DNA from: Streptomyces rhizosphaerihabitans
GTDB taxonomy: Bacteria; Actinomycetota; Actinomycetes; Streptomycetales; Streptomycetaceae
Reading direction: 5' to 3'
DNA: 64,000 nt
NCBI RefSeq assembly: GCF_025399795.1
Contig: NZ_JAODTZ010000032.1
Span: 1-64,000, forward strand
The stretch's first letter is position 1. Each line of letters begins with the position of its first letter. The translations under genes and the position numbers were made by a program. This document shows positions 28,436 through 36,914 of the stretch, in pieces. The notes below the pieces were generated by a model that was not told the origin of the DNA, searched no databases, and saw only the letters and a program-made list of their open reading frames with translations.

Positions 28436-29902
28436 TCAGGGTCCGATCCGGGCGATGAGTACGCAGGCGTCGTCCTCGCGCTCGGTCTCGCCGAATTCCT
28501 CGACAACCATCCGTACACAGTCCTGGGCCGTACGGGCCTCGCCGAAGCGCGGGGCCAGGTCGAGCAGCCTCTGGACGGCCGCCGTTCCTCCCAGGCTCCC
28601 GGCTTCGTCCGGGTCCGGGGCATCCGATCGCCGGGGCACCAGCCCCTCGGTGTGCAGGAGCAGCAGGTCGCCCACACGGAGGTCTACTTCGGCCTGCCCG
28701 TAGACGGCACCGGAAGTGGCTCCCAGCAGTACGCCGTCCGGTGCGGCCAGCGCACACCCCGTCCCGTCCCGGAACAGCAGCGGGGCGGGGTGTCCTGCCT
28801 GCGCCCAGCTGAGGGTGCGGGTCGCCGGCAGGTAGCGGCAGCAGACGGCGCTGCCCAGGGCGGGTTGGACGGTGGCGTCGAGCAACTGATTGAGCCAGGA
28901 GAGGAGTTGACCCGGCTGGGTGCCCGCCACCGCCATACCGCGCAGGGCGCCGAGCAGCATCGCCATCCCCGAGGTCACGGTGACCCCGTGGCCGGTCAGG
29001 TCGCCGACGCTCAACAGGGTCTCCCCGTCGGGGAGTTCGAGTGCGTCGTACCAAGTGCCGCCGACCAGCGTGCTGGTCGAGGACGGCAGATAGTGGGCGG
29101 CCACGTCCAGCGCACGGGGGCCCTGGCGCGGGAACCGCAGGGAACCGCGCCAGGGCGGCAGCACCGCCTCCTGGAGTTCGACCGCGAGCCGATGCTCGGT
29201 CTGTGCGACGTGCTGCTGGCGCCTGAGCGATTCACGGGTCTCACCCACCGTCCGCTGACTGAGGCGCAGTTCGCTGACATCGCGCAGCACGGCCCACATC
29301 GAGGCGGTGCTGCCGTCGGCGTCGAGCACGGGCTCGCCCATCATGTGCACGGTCCGCACTCCGCCGTCGGGACGCACGATGCGGAACTCCCCGTCGATGG
29401 GCTTGGCGTCGATGAGGCAGTCGGTGACCATCGTCGTCAGCATCGGCCGGTCATCGTCGAGGACCAGGGAGGGCAGTTCGTCGAGGGTGAGCGGGGGAGC
29501 GGCGGCGTCGCGGCCCAGGATCTGGTAGAGCTCGCCGGACCAACTGGCCTCGTCCGTCAGCAGGTTCCACTCCGCGCTGCCGACCCGGCTCAGCAGTGAG
29601 CCGTGCCGGGATGCGCCCGGTCCGGTTCCCGCGGTGGGCACGGCCGCGGGCTGGACGGGTACGGCCGGCGGTCCGTCCCGCAGCTGGGCCAAGTGTTCGT
29701 CCAGGTCGTTCAGTTGGTGGAGTGCCAGATTGCACAGCGCGCGCTGCCAGCGCCCCTGCGCGTCCTCGTCGTCGGCGGGCGCCTCACGCCGTACGGCGTC
29801 CACCTCACCGCGCAGACGCCGCGTCTGCGAGATGAGCGCGTCGACCGTGCCGCGCCGGGGCGGCTGAGCGGCGGGGCGGTCCGCAGAGAGATGGGGTGGC
29901 AT
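28436..29902 (-). CDS. PAS-SpoIIE phosphatase with an atypical metal motif
   Basis: A 488-residue signalling phosphatase. A coiled N-terminal segment (ISQTRRLRGEVDAVRREA, then LNDLDEHLAQLRDG) precedes a PAS domain (SAEWNLLTDEASWSGELYQILGRD to DVSELRLSQRTV) and a PP2C/SpoIIE domain. The first metal motif reads VGGTWYDALELPDG, where the family normally has GGDWYD, so one aspartate is Thr. GDLTGHGVTVTSG, HTEGLVPRR and EREDDACVL are kept. It lacks the HATPase seen in the phosphatase at 20617. The start at 29902 has GGAG 6 nt upstream. The substitution could lower activity, or the protein could act as a binding module. Confidence 0.9.
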   Translation of the reverse strand: MPPHLSADRPAAQPPRRGTVDALISQTRRLRGEVDAVRREAPADDEDAQGRWQRALCNLALHQLNDLDEHLAQLRDGPPAVPVQPAAVPTAGTGPGASRHGSLLSRVGSAEWNLLTDEASWSGELYQILGRDAAAPPLTLDELPSLVLDDDRPMLTTMVTDCLIDAKPIDGEFRIVRPDGGVRTVHMMGEPVLDADGSTASMWAVLRDVSELRLSQRTVGETRESLRRQQHVAQTEHRLAVELQEAVLPPWRGSLRFPRQGPRALDVAAHYLPSSTSTLVGGTWYDALELPDGETLLSVGDLTGHGVTVTSGMAMLLGALRGMAVAGTQPGQLLSWLNQLLDATVQPALGSAVCCRYLPATRTLSWAQAGHPAPLLFRDGTGCALAAPDGVLLGATSGAVYGQAEVDLRVGDLLLLHTEGLVPRRSDAPDPDEAGSLGGTAAVQRLLDLAPRFGEARTAQDCVRMVVEEFGETEREDDACVLIARIGP

Positions 29903-30264
29903 GACGTACTCCGATGCGGGGACGGTACGACCTAGGCTGACGGAAGGACCGTTACGACTGTCGCACAGCCCGCGACGCGCTGTAAGGGATTTGGCAACAC
30001 CCGATACGGTCGTGCTTCTGGTATATGCCGCAGTCCTCCCGGAGCGGGCGACTGGTCCCGATGCGGTAGATGTTGCTCGGGGGCAAGTCGTAGACACCGT
30101 ACGCGACTTGAGGGTCGGTGATGGACCCGTGGAGGGTTTTCATTCTGCTGTTCGAGGGGTGTTTGTACGAGCCTGTGCGTCGCGGATTCGCGCCCGGCCG
30201 CCCGCCCTTCATCACGCGCCCCGTCAGGCGTCGCCCGTGAGGCGTCGCCCCTTCGCGGGGCCTC
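29903..30264. other. 362-bp gap between SpoIIE gene and tetR
   Basis: The gap has lower GC than its surroundings and contains the possible 63-codon frame at 29952-30143 and the promoter region of the phosphatase. A short direct repeat, GTCAGGCGTCGCCC/GTGAGGCGTCGCCC, lies at about 30221-30251 just past the tetR stop. Nothing else is recognised. Confidence 0.5.
29952..30143 (-). CDS. possible small ORF upstream of the SpoIIE gene
   Basis: A 63-codon frame beginning MKTLHGSITDPQVAYGVYDL and ending in TAA, 49 bp before the start of the phosphatase. About three quarters of third positions are G or C. It contains four cysteines or tyrosine-rich patches (EDCGIYQKH, IGCCQIPYS) that do not look like shadow translation. 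No good ribosome-binding site is visible, so the call is weak. I do not recognise the product. Confidence 0.25.
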   Translation of the reverse strand: MKTLHGSITDPQVAYGVYDLPPSNIYRIGTSRPLREDCGIYQKHDRIGCCQIPYSASRAVRQS

Positions 30265-30945
30265 TCAGAGCGAGCGCACGAAGTCCGTCACCTCGGCCTC
30301 GTAGAGAAACGACGGATCGATGCCCATCGAGGTGAAGTTGCCCTCGATCTCCAGCGCGACCATGCCGTGCAGATGGGCCCACAGCATCGTGGAGCGCGCG
30401 GCGACCGCTTCCGGTACGCCCTCGAAGCCGTGCCGCTCCTGCCACTCCCGGAACTGCGCCGCCGCGCCCTCCGGGACCCGCGCGTCCGGCTCGGCCAGGG
30501 CGCTCACCGCGTCCAGGAGCACGGTCATGGCGGGCTGTGAGGCCTCGACCAGACTCGCCGACTGGGCGTCGTAGCCCTGGAGCGGGGCCCGGAAGAGCAG
30601 GCGGTAGCGATGCGGCTCGGCCAGCGCCCAGGCCCGGTAGGCCCGGCCCAGCTCGGTCAGCCGGGTGACGGCGTCCTCCGTGCAGGCCTCCGCGGTGCGG
30701 GAGAGCGCCGACGCCAGGTCCCCGTAGGCGTCGATGACGAGGTCGGTCAGCAGGCTGTCCCGGTTGGCGAAGTAGCGGTAGAGCGCGGGTCCCGTCATGC
30801 CCAGCTGCTTGGCGATGGCGTTGAGCGACAGCGCTTCCGGGCCACCCTCGGCCAGCTGGCGCAGCGCCGCCGTCTTCACTTCCTGGCGTACCTGCGCGCG
30901 GAACCGGTCGCGCGGGCCCGTCCCGGTCCGGGTTTCAGCGGCCAT
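30265..30945 (-). CDS. TetR family transcriptional repressor
   Basis: A 226-residue TetR-type regulator. The N-terminal HTH spans about residues 18-65 (VKTAALRQLAEGGPEALSLNAIAKQLGMTGPALYRYFANRDSLL), with the canonical GPALYRYF recognition helix. The C-terminal domain resembles TetR_C WHG-type ligand-binding domains (RAYRAWALAEPHRYRLLF). ATG at 30945 has AGAGG 7 nt upstream. A perfect 21-bp palindrome 33 bp before the start is a likely autoregulatory operator. No obvious target gene is divergent, since the next gene on the right is also on the minus strand. Confidence 0.93.
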   Translation of the reverse strand: MAAETRTGTGPRDRFRAQVRQEVKTAALRQLAEGGPEALSLNAIAKQLGMTGPALYRYFANRDSLLTDLVIDAYGDLASALSRTAEACTEDAVTRLTELGRAYRAWALAEPHRYRLLFRAPLQGYDAQSASLVEASQPAMTVLLDAVSALAEPDARVPEGAAAQFREWQERHGFEGVPEAVAARSTMLWAHLHGMVALEIEGNFTSMGIDPSFLYEAEVTDFVRSL

Positions 30946-30978
30946 GTCATCGCCTCTTCGTATCGGGTGCGGGAGGGT

Positions 30979-30999
30979 GTGATAGTTAGAGACTATCAC
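30979..30999. promoter_or_regulatory. perfect palindromic operator of the tetR gene
   Basis: Inverted repeat GTGATAGT-TAGAG-ACTATCAC with 8-bp perfect arms, located 34-54 bp upstream of the tetR start. The location and symmetry fit self-repression by the TetR protein. Confidence 0.75.
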
Positions 31000-31174
31000 G
31001 GTCGCAATAAGCAGTAACGAAACGGCTTCGCGCCGGGGTTCCGGCCGGGCGCGCGGGTCTTCCCGCAGACGGCGCAGCCGGGATCAGCCATGATCGCCGC
31101 GTACAACGGTGATCACGTGAATCCCGGGCTCGGCCGGTACCCCAGGCACCGCGGAACGATCACGGCAGTCCGCC

Positions 31175-31198
31175 CAACGGCAACGGCAACGGCAACGC
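31175..31198. repeat. hexamer repeat (CAACGG, nearly 4 copies)
   Basis: Three exact copies of CAACGG and a fourth ending in C lie between the tetR promoter and the 3' end of the MocA-type dehydrogenase. No function is evident. Confidence 0.6.
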
Positions 31199-31225
31199 CA
31201 CGGCCGCCGCGCGCCGGCCGGTCGA

Positions 31226-32239
31226 TCAGGCGTAGAGGTCCGGGCGCGGAGCGAGGTCGACGGCCACCCGGCCGCCGTTCTCCAGCGCCCGGACTCCCGC
31301 CTCGGCGACGGCGGACGCCGCGTACCCGTCCCAGACGCCGGGCCCGGTGACCCGGCCCGCCCTGGTCGCGTCCACCCAGGCCTGGACCTCGCGGTCGTAG
31401 GCGTCGGCGAAGCGTACGAGATAGTCCTGCGCCACCTCCTCGTGCGTGCCGCCCGCCGTCGTCACGGTCATGGTGTGCTCGTCCCCGATCCGCGCGCTCC
31501 CCGACTCGCACACCGCCTCGCACGTCACCTGGTAACCGAATCCGGAGTTCACGAAGACCTCGACGTCGACCAGCGCGCCGCCGGCCGTCTCGAACACGAC
31601 GAACTGGGGATCGATCAGACCCTCGGGGGCGTTCGAGGACGGCTGGGGGCGCAGCACGGTCACCGCCGCGAGTTCCTGGCCCAACAGCCAGCGCGCCGCG
31701 TCGATCTCGTGCGAGACGGAGCTGTTGACCAGCATCGCCGAGGTGAAGCCGGGCGGTGAGGCGACGTTGCGGTGCGTGCAGTGCAGCATCAGGGGGCGGC
31801 CCAGCCGACCGCTGTCCAGCAGGGACTTGAGGCGCTGGTACTCGGGGTCGTACCTGCGCATGAACCCGACCTGCGCCAGTCGCCGCCCGAGCCGTACCTC
31901 CGCCTCCACCACCCGCAGCGCCCCGTCCGACTCCGGCACCAGCGGCTTCTCGCACAGCACCGGCAAGCCGCGCGCGAAGGCCGCGAGCAGGGCCTCCTCG
32001 TGCGCGGGGCCCGGGGACGCGATCAGTACGGCCCCGACGCCGGGCGCGTCCAGCGCGGCCGCCGCCTCGGCGTGGACCGACACACCGTCGATGCCCGCCA
32101 CCGCCGCCTCGGCGCGAGCGGTGTCGGGATCCGCCACGGCAGCGACCCTGGCGCCGCTCACCACCTTGTCTATACGGCGTACATGGTCGGCTCCCATGTG
32201 TCCGGCACCCAGTACCGCCACACCCAACAGCTCACTCAC
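31226..32239 (-). CDS. Gfo/Idh/MocA family oxidoreductase (inositol 2-dehydrogenase-like)
   Basis: A 337-residue NAD(P)-dependent sugar or cyclitol dehydrogenase. The Rossmann start is GVAVLGAGHMGADHVRRI (residues 5-22). The family EKP motif is VLCEKPLVP near 94-102, and the substrate-side segment is SSVSHEIDAARWLLGQE near 170-186, whose H174-E-I-D matches the catalytic-histidine region of myo-inositol dehydrogenases. The start is GTG with GAGAGG upstream. No other inositol genes are present, so the substrate is uncertain. It is divergent from the arcD-like gene. Confidence 0.88.
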   Translation of the reverse strand: MSELLGVAVLGAGHMGADHVRRIDKVVSGARVAAVADPDTARAEAAVAGIDGVSVHAEAAAALDAPGVGAVLIASPGPAHEEALLAAFARGLPVLCEKPLVPESDGALRVVEAEVRLGRRLAQVGFMRRYDPEYQRLKSLLDSGRLGRPLMLHCTHRNVASPPGFTSAMLVNSSVSHEIDAARWLLGQELAAVTVLRPQPSSNAPEGLIDPQFVVFETAGGALVDVEVFVNSGFGYQVTCEAVCESGSARIGDEHTMTVTTAGGTHEEVAQDYLVRFADAYDREVQAWVDATRAGRVTGPGVWDGYAASAVAEAGVRALENGGRVAVDLAPRPDLYA

Positions 32240-32444
32240 GCGGTGCGCACCTCTCCGACGACAGCTCGGACGCTTCCGTCCCTGTCATCCGATTGTCGGC
32301 CGGGGAGATCAATAACGCAGCACCCTGACGGCTTCCTTTGCCGGGCATTCAGGGCAATTGGTTGTTAATGTCGCTCAAGTCGCCAGACGACGTCGCCCGC
32401 ATCGTGGTCGCGCACGACGATGCCTGTCTCCGCAGGACATCCCC

Positions 32445-33863
32445 ATGACGCAGGTCGGCACCGAATCCGAGGCGCCAACGGCCGCCAAGCTGACGCTGGT
32501 CACCCTCACCATGATGGTCGTCGGCTCCATGGTCGGCGCCGGTGTCTTCTCCCTCCCGCGACGGTTCGCGCAGGAGACGGGCGTGGCGGGCGCGCTGATC
32601 GCCTGGGCCGTCGCCGGCACCGGCATGCTCATGCTCGCCTTCGTCTTCCAGCGGCTCGCGATCAGCAGACCCGACCTCGACGCGGGCGTCTACGCGTACG
32701 CGAAGGCGGGCTTCGGCGAGTACCTCGGATTCTTCTCGGCCTTCGGCTACTGGGCCAGCGCCTGCGTCGGCAACGTCACCTACTGGGTGCTCATCATGTC
32801 GACCATCGGGGCCATCGCACCCGCGCTCGGCGACGGGGACACCGTCCTCGCGATCGTGCTCTCCTCGGTCGGCCTGTGGGCCTTCTTCCTCCTCGTCCGG
32901 CGCGGGGTGAAGGAAGCTGCGGCCATCAACCGGATCGTCACCGTGGCCAAGATCGTCCCGATCCTCGTCTTCATCGTCCTTGCCCTCTTCTATCTGAAGC
33001 CCCAGGTCTTCGCCGACAACTGGGGCGGCGCCGACTACGCGGGCTCGCTCTTCCAGCAGGTCAAGGGCACCATGCTGGCGACGGTGTTCGTGTTCCTCGG
33101 AGTGGAGGGGGCCAGCGTCTACTCCCGGCACGCCAAGCGCCGCGAGGACGTCGGCCGGGCCACCGTCCTCGGCTTCCTCAGTGTGTTCGCCATCTTCGCC
33201 TCGGTCACGATCGTGTCGTACGGGCTGATGCCGATGGCGGAGATCGCCGAGCTCAGGCAGCCGTCGATGGCCGGGGTCCTGGAGAGCGCGGTCGGCACCT
33301 GGGGCCAGGTCTTCGTCAGCGTCGGCCTCATCGTCTCGGTGCTCGGCGCCTACCTCGCCTGGACGCTGATGGCGGCCGAAGTCCTGTTCGTCGCCGCCAA
33401 GGACGAGGACATGCCGCGCTTCCTGTCCCGCTCCACCGCCGCCGACGTGCCGGTGCCCGCACTGCTCCTGACGACCCTGCTCTCCCAGGTCTTCCTGTTC
33501 GTCACGCTGTTCTCGGACGACGCCTTCAACTTCGCGCTCGACCTGACCAGCGCGCTGACGCTCATCCCGTTCCTGCTCGCGGCGGCCTTCGCCGTGAAGA
33601 TCACCCGGGGCAGATTCGGCGGCGACCTCGTCGTCGCCTCCCTCGCCACCGTCTACACCGCGTTCCTGCTCTACGCGGCCGGACTGAGGTTCATCCTCGT
33701 CTCCTTCATCATCTACGCGCCCGCCACCGTGCTGTTCGTGATGGCGCGACGCGAGCAGGGCAGAGCGCCGTTCTCGCCCCGCGAAGTCGTCATCCTCGCC
33801 ATCTCGATCGCCGGTGCCGTCCTGGGGATCGTCGCCCTGGCGCTGGGCTGGATCAGCCTCTGA
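32445..33863 (+). CDS. APC-family amino acid permease (arginine/ornithine antiporter type)
   Basis: A 472-residue membrane transporter with about 12 hydrophobic segments. The first segment carries the APC signature VVGSMVGAGVFSLPRRFA (24-41). Similarity to ArcD-type antiporters is suggested by FVFLGVEGASVYSRHAKRREDVGRATVLGF near 215-245. It lies 33 bp upstream of arginine deiminase, so it probably exchanges arginine for an ADI product such as citrulline or ornithine. AGGA stands 7 nt before the ATG. Starts further upstream would add an arginine-rich, unlikely N terminus. Confidence 0.9.
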   Translation: MTQVGTESEAPTAAKLTLVTLTMMVVGSMVGAGVFSLPRRFAQETGVAGALIAWAVAGTGMLMLAFVFQRLAISRPDLDAGVYAYAKAGFGEYLGFFSAFGYWASACVGNVTYWVLIMSTIGAIAPALGDGDTVLAIVLSSVGLWAFFLLVRRGVKEAAAINRIVTVAKIVPILVFIVLALFYLKPQVFADNWGGADYAGSLFQQVKGTMLATVFVFLGVEGASVYSRHAKRREDVGRATVLGFLSVFAIFASVTIVSYGLMPMAEIAELRQPSMAGVLESAVGTWGQVFVSVGLIVSVLGAYLAWTLMAAEVLFVAAKDEDMPRFLSRSTAADVPVPALLLTTLLSQVFLFVTLFSDDAFNFALDLTSALTLIPFLLAAAFAVKITRGRFGGDLVVASLATVYTAFLLYAAGLRFILVSFIIYAPATVLFVMARREQGRAPFSPREVVILAISIAGAVLGIVALALGWISL

Positions 33864-33896
33864 ACCGTCAGCCTCCGACCTGGAGAAAGGCACACC

Positions 33897-35159
33897 GTGA
33901 CCAGTCAAGACACCACGAGCCGTCCGGCGTACGGCGTCCACTCCGAGGTCGGCAGGCTGCGCAAGGTCCTGGTCTGCGCACCCGGCCTCGCACACCGCAG
34001 GCTCACCCCGACCAACTCCGACGACCTGCTCTTCGACGACGTGATGTGGGTGGAGAACGCCCAGCGCGATCACGCCGACTTCGTCAACAAACTGCGGGGA
34101 CGCGGCGTGGAGGTCGTCGAACTGCACGAACTGCTCGCCGAGACCATGGCCGTCCCCGCCGCGAAGGACTGGCTCCTGGACCGGAAGATCACCGCGAACG
34201 AGGTCGGACTCGGTCTCATCGACGGCACCCGGGCCTACCTGGAGTCCCTCGCACCCGCCCGCCTCGCCCAGTACCTGATCGGCGGACTGGCCACCGCAGA
34301 CCTGCCCGACGAGTTCCGCTCCGGCTATCTCTCCCTGGCCCGCGAATCGACCGGGGTGCGCGAGTACCTGATGCCGCCGCTGCCCAACACCCTCTACACC
34401 CGCGACACCACCTGCTGGCTCTACGGCGGGCTCACCCTCAACCCGCTCTACTGGCCGGCCCGGCACGACGAGACGCTCCTGATGAAGGCGGTCTACTCCT
34501 TCCACCCGGACTTCGTAGGCTCCACCGTCTGGTGGGGCGACCCCGAACTGAGCTGGGGCCAGGCCACGTTCGAGGGCGGCGACATCATGCCGGTCGGCAA
34601 CGGCGTCGTCCTCATGGGCATGAGCGAGCGCACCTCACGGCAGGCCATCAGCCAGGTCGCGGCCGCGCTGTTCAGCAACGGCGCGGCCGAGCACGTCGTC
34701 GTCGCGGGCCTGCCGAAACTGCGCTCCGCGATGCACCTGGACACCGTCTTCACCTTCGCCGACCGCGACCTCGTCACTCTGTATCCCGCCATCATGGACT
34801 CGGTGCACACGTTCTCCCTGCGGCCCAGCGACAAGGCTCCCGGTGTCGAACTCACCGACGAGGGCTCACGCGACTTCACCGATGTCGTCGCCAAGGCGCT
34901 CGGACTGTCCGAACTGCGGATCGTCGAGACGGGCGGCGACGTGTACGCCTCCGAGCGGCAGCAGTGGGACAGCGGCAACAACGCCGTCGCCCTGGAGCCC
35001 GGCGTGGTGTTCACCTACGACCGCAACACCCAGACCAACACCCTGCTGCGCAAGGCCGGCATCGAGGTCATCACCATCGTCGGGGCCGAGCTCGGACGGG
35101 GACGCGGTGGCGGCCACTGCATGACCTGCCCCATCGTGCGGGACTCCGTCGACTTCTGA
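33897..35159 (+). CDS. arcA: arginine deiminase
   Basis: A 420-residue enzyme hydrolysing L-arginine to citrulline and ammonia. The N terminus VHSEVGRLRKVLVCAPGLAHRRLTP, FEGGDIMPVGNG, HLDTVFTFADRD and the C-terminal GRGGGHCMTC, with the catalytic cysteine near 408, are all typical. It starts with GTG preceded by GGAGAAAGG and follows the permease in one operon. Ornithine carbamoyltransferase (arcB) and carbamate kinase (arcC) are absent: the next gene is convergent and unrelated. The pair can therefore make citrulline and ammonia but cannot itself yield ATP. Possible roles are acid tolerance or arginine scavenging. Confidence 0.96.
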   Translation: MTSQDTTSRPAYGVHSEVGRLRKVLVCAPGLAHRRLTPTNSDDLLFDDVMWVENAQRDHADFVNKLRGRGVEVVELHELLAETMAVPAAKDWLLDRKITANEVGLGLIDGTRAYLESLAPARLAQYLIGGLATADLPDEFRSGYLSLARESTGVREYLMPPLPNTLYTRDTTCWLYGGLTLNPLYWPARHDETLLMKAVYSFHPDFVGSTVWWGDPELSWGQATFEGGDIMPVGNGVVLMGMSERTSRQAISQVAAALFSNGAAEHVVVAGLPKLRSAMHLDTVFTFADRDLVTLYPAIMDSVHTFSLRPSDKAPGVELTDEGSRDFTDVVAKALGLSELRIVETGGDVYASERQQWDSGNNAVALEPGVVFTYDRNTQTNTLLRKAGIEVITIVGAELGRGRGGGHCMTCPIVRDSVDF

Positions 35160-35202
35160 CGCCCAGCCGGAGATTCCGGCCCTCGGCAGGCGTCTTCCAC
35201 GC

Positions 35203-36798
35203 TCAGAAGGAGTCCGGATCGGCGGCGGCCCAGTCCTTGGCCCAGGACGAGGGCGGCTCGGCGAGCAGCACCCCGGGAGCCAGCCACTCGTAGAGCTCCG
35301 CGTACGACCGTACGGTGGTGGGGCCGACGCGCCGCAGCAGCCGGTGGGGCGTGAGGTCGCCCGGATCCCGTACGCCCATCGCGGCCATGATCCGGCTCGC
35401 GCTGTGAACGGTGGCCCGCTGGTAGCGGTGCACGCGCTCTGACTTGTCGGCCACGTCCAGCGCGCGGACCCGGCGGGGATCCTGGGTCGCCACGCCCACC
35501 GGACAGGTGTTGGTGTGGCAGCGCCGGGCCTGGAGGCAGCCGACGGCGAACATCATCGCGCGGGCCGCGTTGGTGTAGTCGGCGCCCTGGACGAGGCGTT
35601 TGACGATGTCCGAGCCGGTGGCGACCTTGCCGCTCGCCCCGATCCGGACACGGTCCCGCAGCCCGGTGCCGACCAGCGCGTTGTGCACCGTGATCAGCCC
35701 CTCGGTCAGCGGCGTGCCGATGCTGCCGTCGAACTCCGCGGGCGCGGCCCCGGTGCCGCCCTCCGAACCGTCGACCACGATGAAGTCGGGCGTCACGCCC
35801 TCGGCGAGCATGGCCTTGCAGACGGCCAGGAATTGCCGGCGCGAGCCGACGCAGAGCTTGAAGCCGGTCGGCTTGCCGCCCGCCAACTGCCGCATCCGGG
35901 CGATGAACCGCACCAGTTCCCGCGGGGTCGAGAAGACCCGGTGGTACGGCGGCGACACCACGGTCCGGCCTTGGGGGACATCGCGGGCCCGCGCGATCTC
36001 GGCGCTCACCTTCGCCCCCGGCAGGACCCCGCCGATCCCCGGGTCCGCGCCCTGCGAGAGCTTCAACGACACGCACTTCACCTCGGGCAGCGCGGCCTTG
36101 TCCGCGAACTCCCGCGCCTCGAAGTCCCCTTCGGAGGTGCGGCACCCGAAATACCCCGTGCCGATCTCCCAGACGAGGTCGCCACCGCCCCGCAGATGGT
36201 GGTCCGACAGGCCGCCCTCGCCGGTGTCGTGCGCGAAACCCCCCATCGCCGCACCCCTGTTGAGCGCCATGATCGCGTTCGCCGAGAGTGCCCCGAAGCT
36301 CAGCGCGGAGACATTGAGCAGAGCCATGTCGTACGGCTGGGTGCAGTCGGGGCCGCCGACGCGGACGACGGGCGGCTCGTCCGGCACCCGGACCGGACGC
36401 ATCGACGGCTCCAGGAACTCGTGGCCGTCCGCGTACACGTCGATGTCGGTGCCGAACGGCTCCTCGACCTCGACGCCCTTGGCACGCTCGTACACGAGGG
36501 CACGCACCCGGCGGTCGTAGGGCCGTCCGTCGTGGTTCCGCTCGACGACGTACCGCTGGAGCTTCGGGCGCAGCGCCTCCAGGAGGAAGCGGAGATGGCC
36601 GGAGAGGGGATGGTTGCGCAGGACGGAATGACGTCGCTGCCCCAGGTCCCAGCCGCCGAGCACGGTCAGCGCCAGCAGCGGGGCCGCCGCGCACCACCAC
36701 CACGCCGAGACGCCGCGGACGAGGACGAGCGCCCCGGCCGCACCGAGGGCGACGAGCAGCAGTGGGAGCATCCGGCGCACCCCATGAGTCAAACCCAT
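35203..36798 (-). CDS. membrane-anchored FMN-binding glutamate synthase-like protein
   Basis: A protein of about 531 residues related to the FMN-binding and synthase domain of GltB. An N-terminal pair of hydrophobic segments (MLPLLLVALGAAGALVLV, WWWCAAAPLLALTVLGGW) suggests a membrane anchor. Synthase motifs include LSFGALSANAIMALNRGAAMGG, GEGGLSDHH, ISGSEGGTG-like VVDGSEGGTGAAP and RIGASGKVATG. The [3Fe-4S]-type cysteine set CLQARRCHTNTC is present. It has no glutaminase domain, so the true reaction of this YerD-like family is unknown. The start is uncertain (36798 ATG, 36825 GTG or 36771 ATG), since no ribosome-binding site stands out. It converges with arcA. Confidence 0.88.
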   Translation of the reverse strand: MGLTHGVRRMLPLLLVALGAAGALVLVRGVSAWWWCAAAPLLALTVLGGWDLGQRRHSVLRNHPLSGHLRFLLEALRPKLQRYVVERNHDGRPYDRRVRALVYERAKGVEVEEPFGTDIDVYADGHEFLEPSMRPVRVPDEPPVVRVGGPDCTQPYDMALLNVSALSFGALSANAIMALNRGAAMGGFAHDTGEGGLSDHHLRGGGDLVWEIGTGYFGCRTSEGDFEAREFADKAALPEVKCVSLKLSQGADPGIGGVLPGAKVSAEIARARDVPQGRTVVSPPYHRVFSTPRELVRFIARMRQLAGGKPTGFKLCVGSRRQFLAVCKAMLAEGVTPDFIVVDGSEGGTGAAPAEFDGSIGTPLTEGLITVHNALVGTGLRDRVRIGASGKVATGSDIVKRLVQGADYTNAARAMMFAVGCLQARRCHTNTCPVGVATQDPRRVRALDVADKSERVHRYQRATVHSASRIMAAMGVRDPGDLTPHRLLRRVGPTTVRSYAELYEWLAPGVLLAEPPSSWAKDWAAADPDSF

Positions 36799-36914
36799 GG
36801 AGACGAAAGCCGCCGATCGGGACACCCGGGGATCACGGGGTCCCGCGACCGGCGGCTACGGACGGCCCGGGTCCCGCGCCGCGCGAGCACGCGTACGCCC
36901 GGGAGGGGTGCCGC

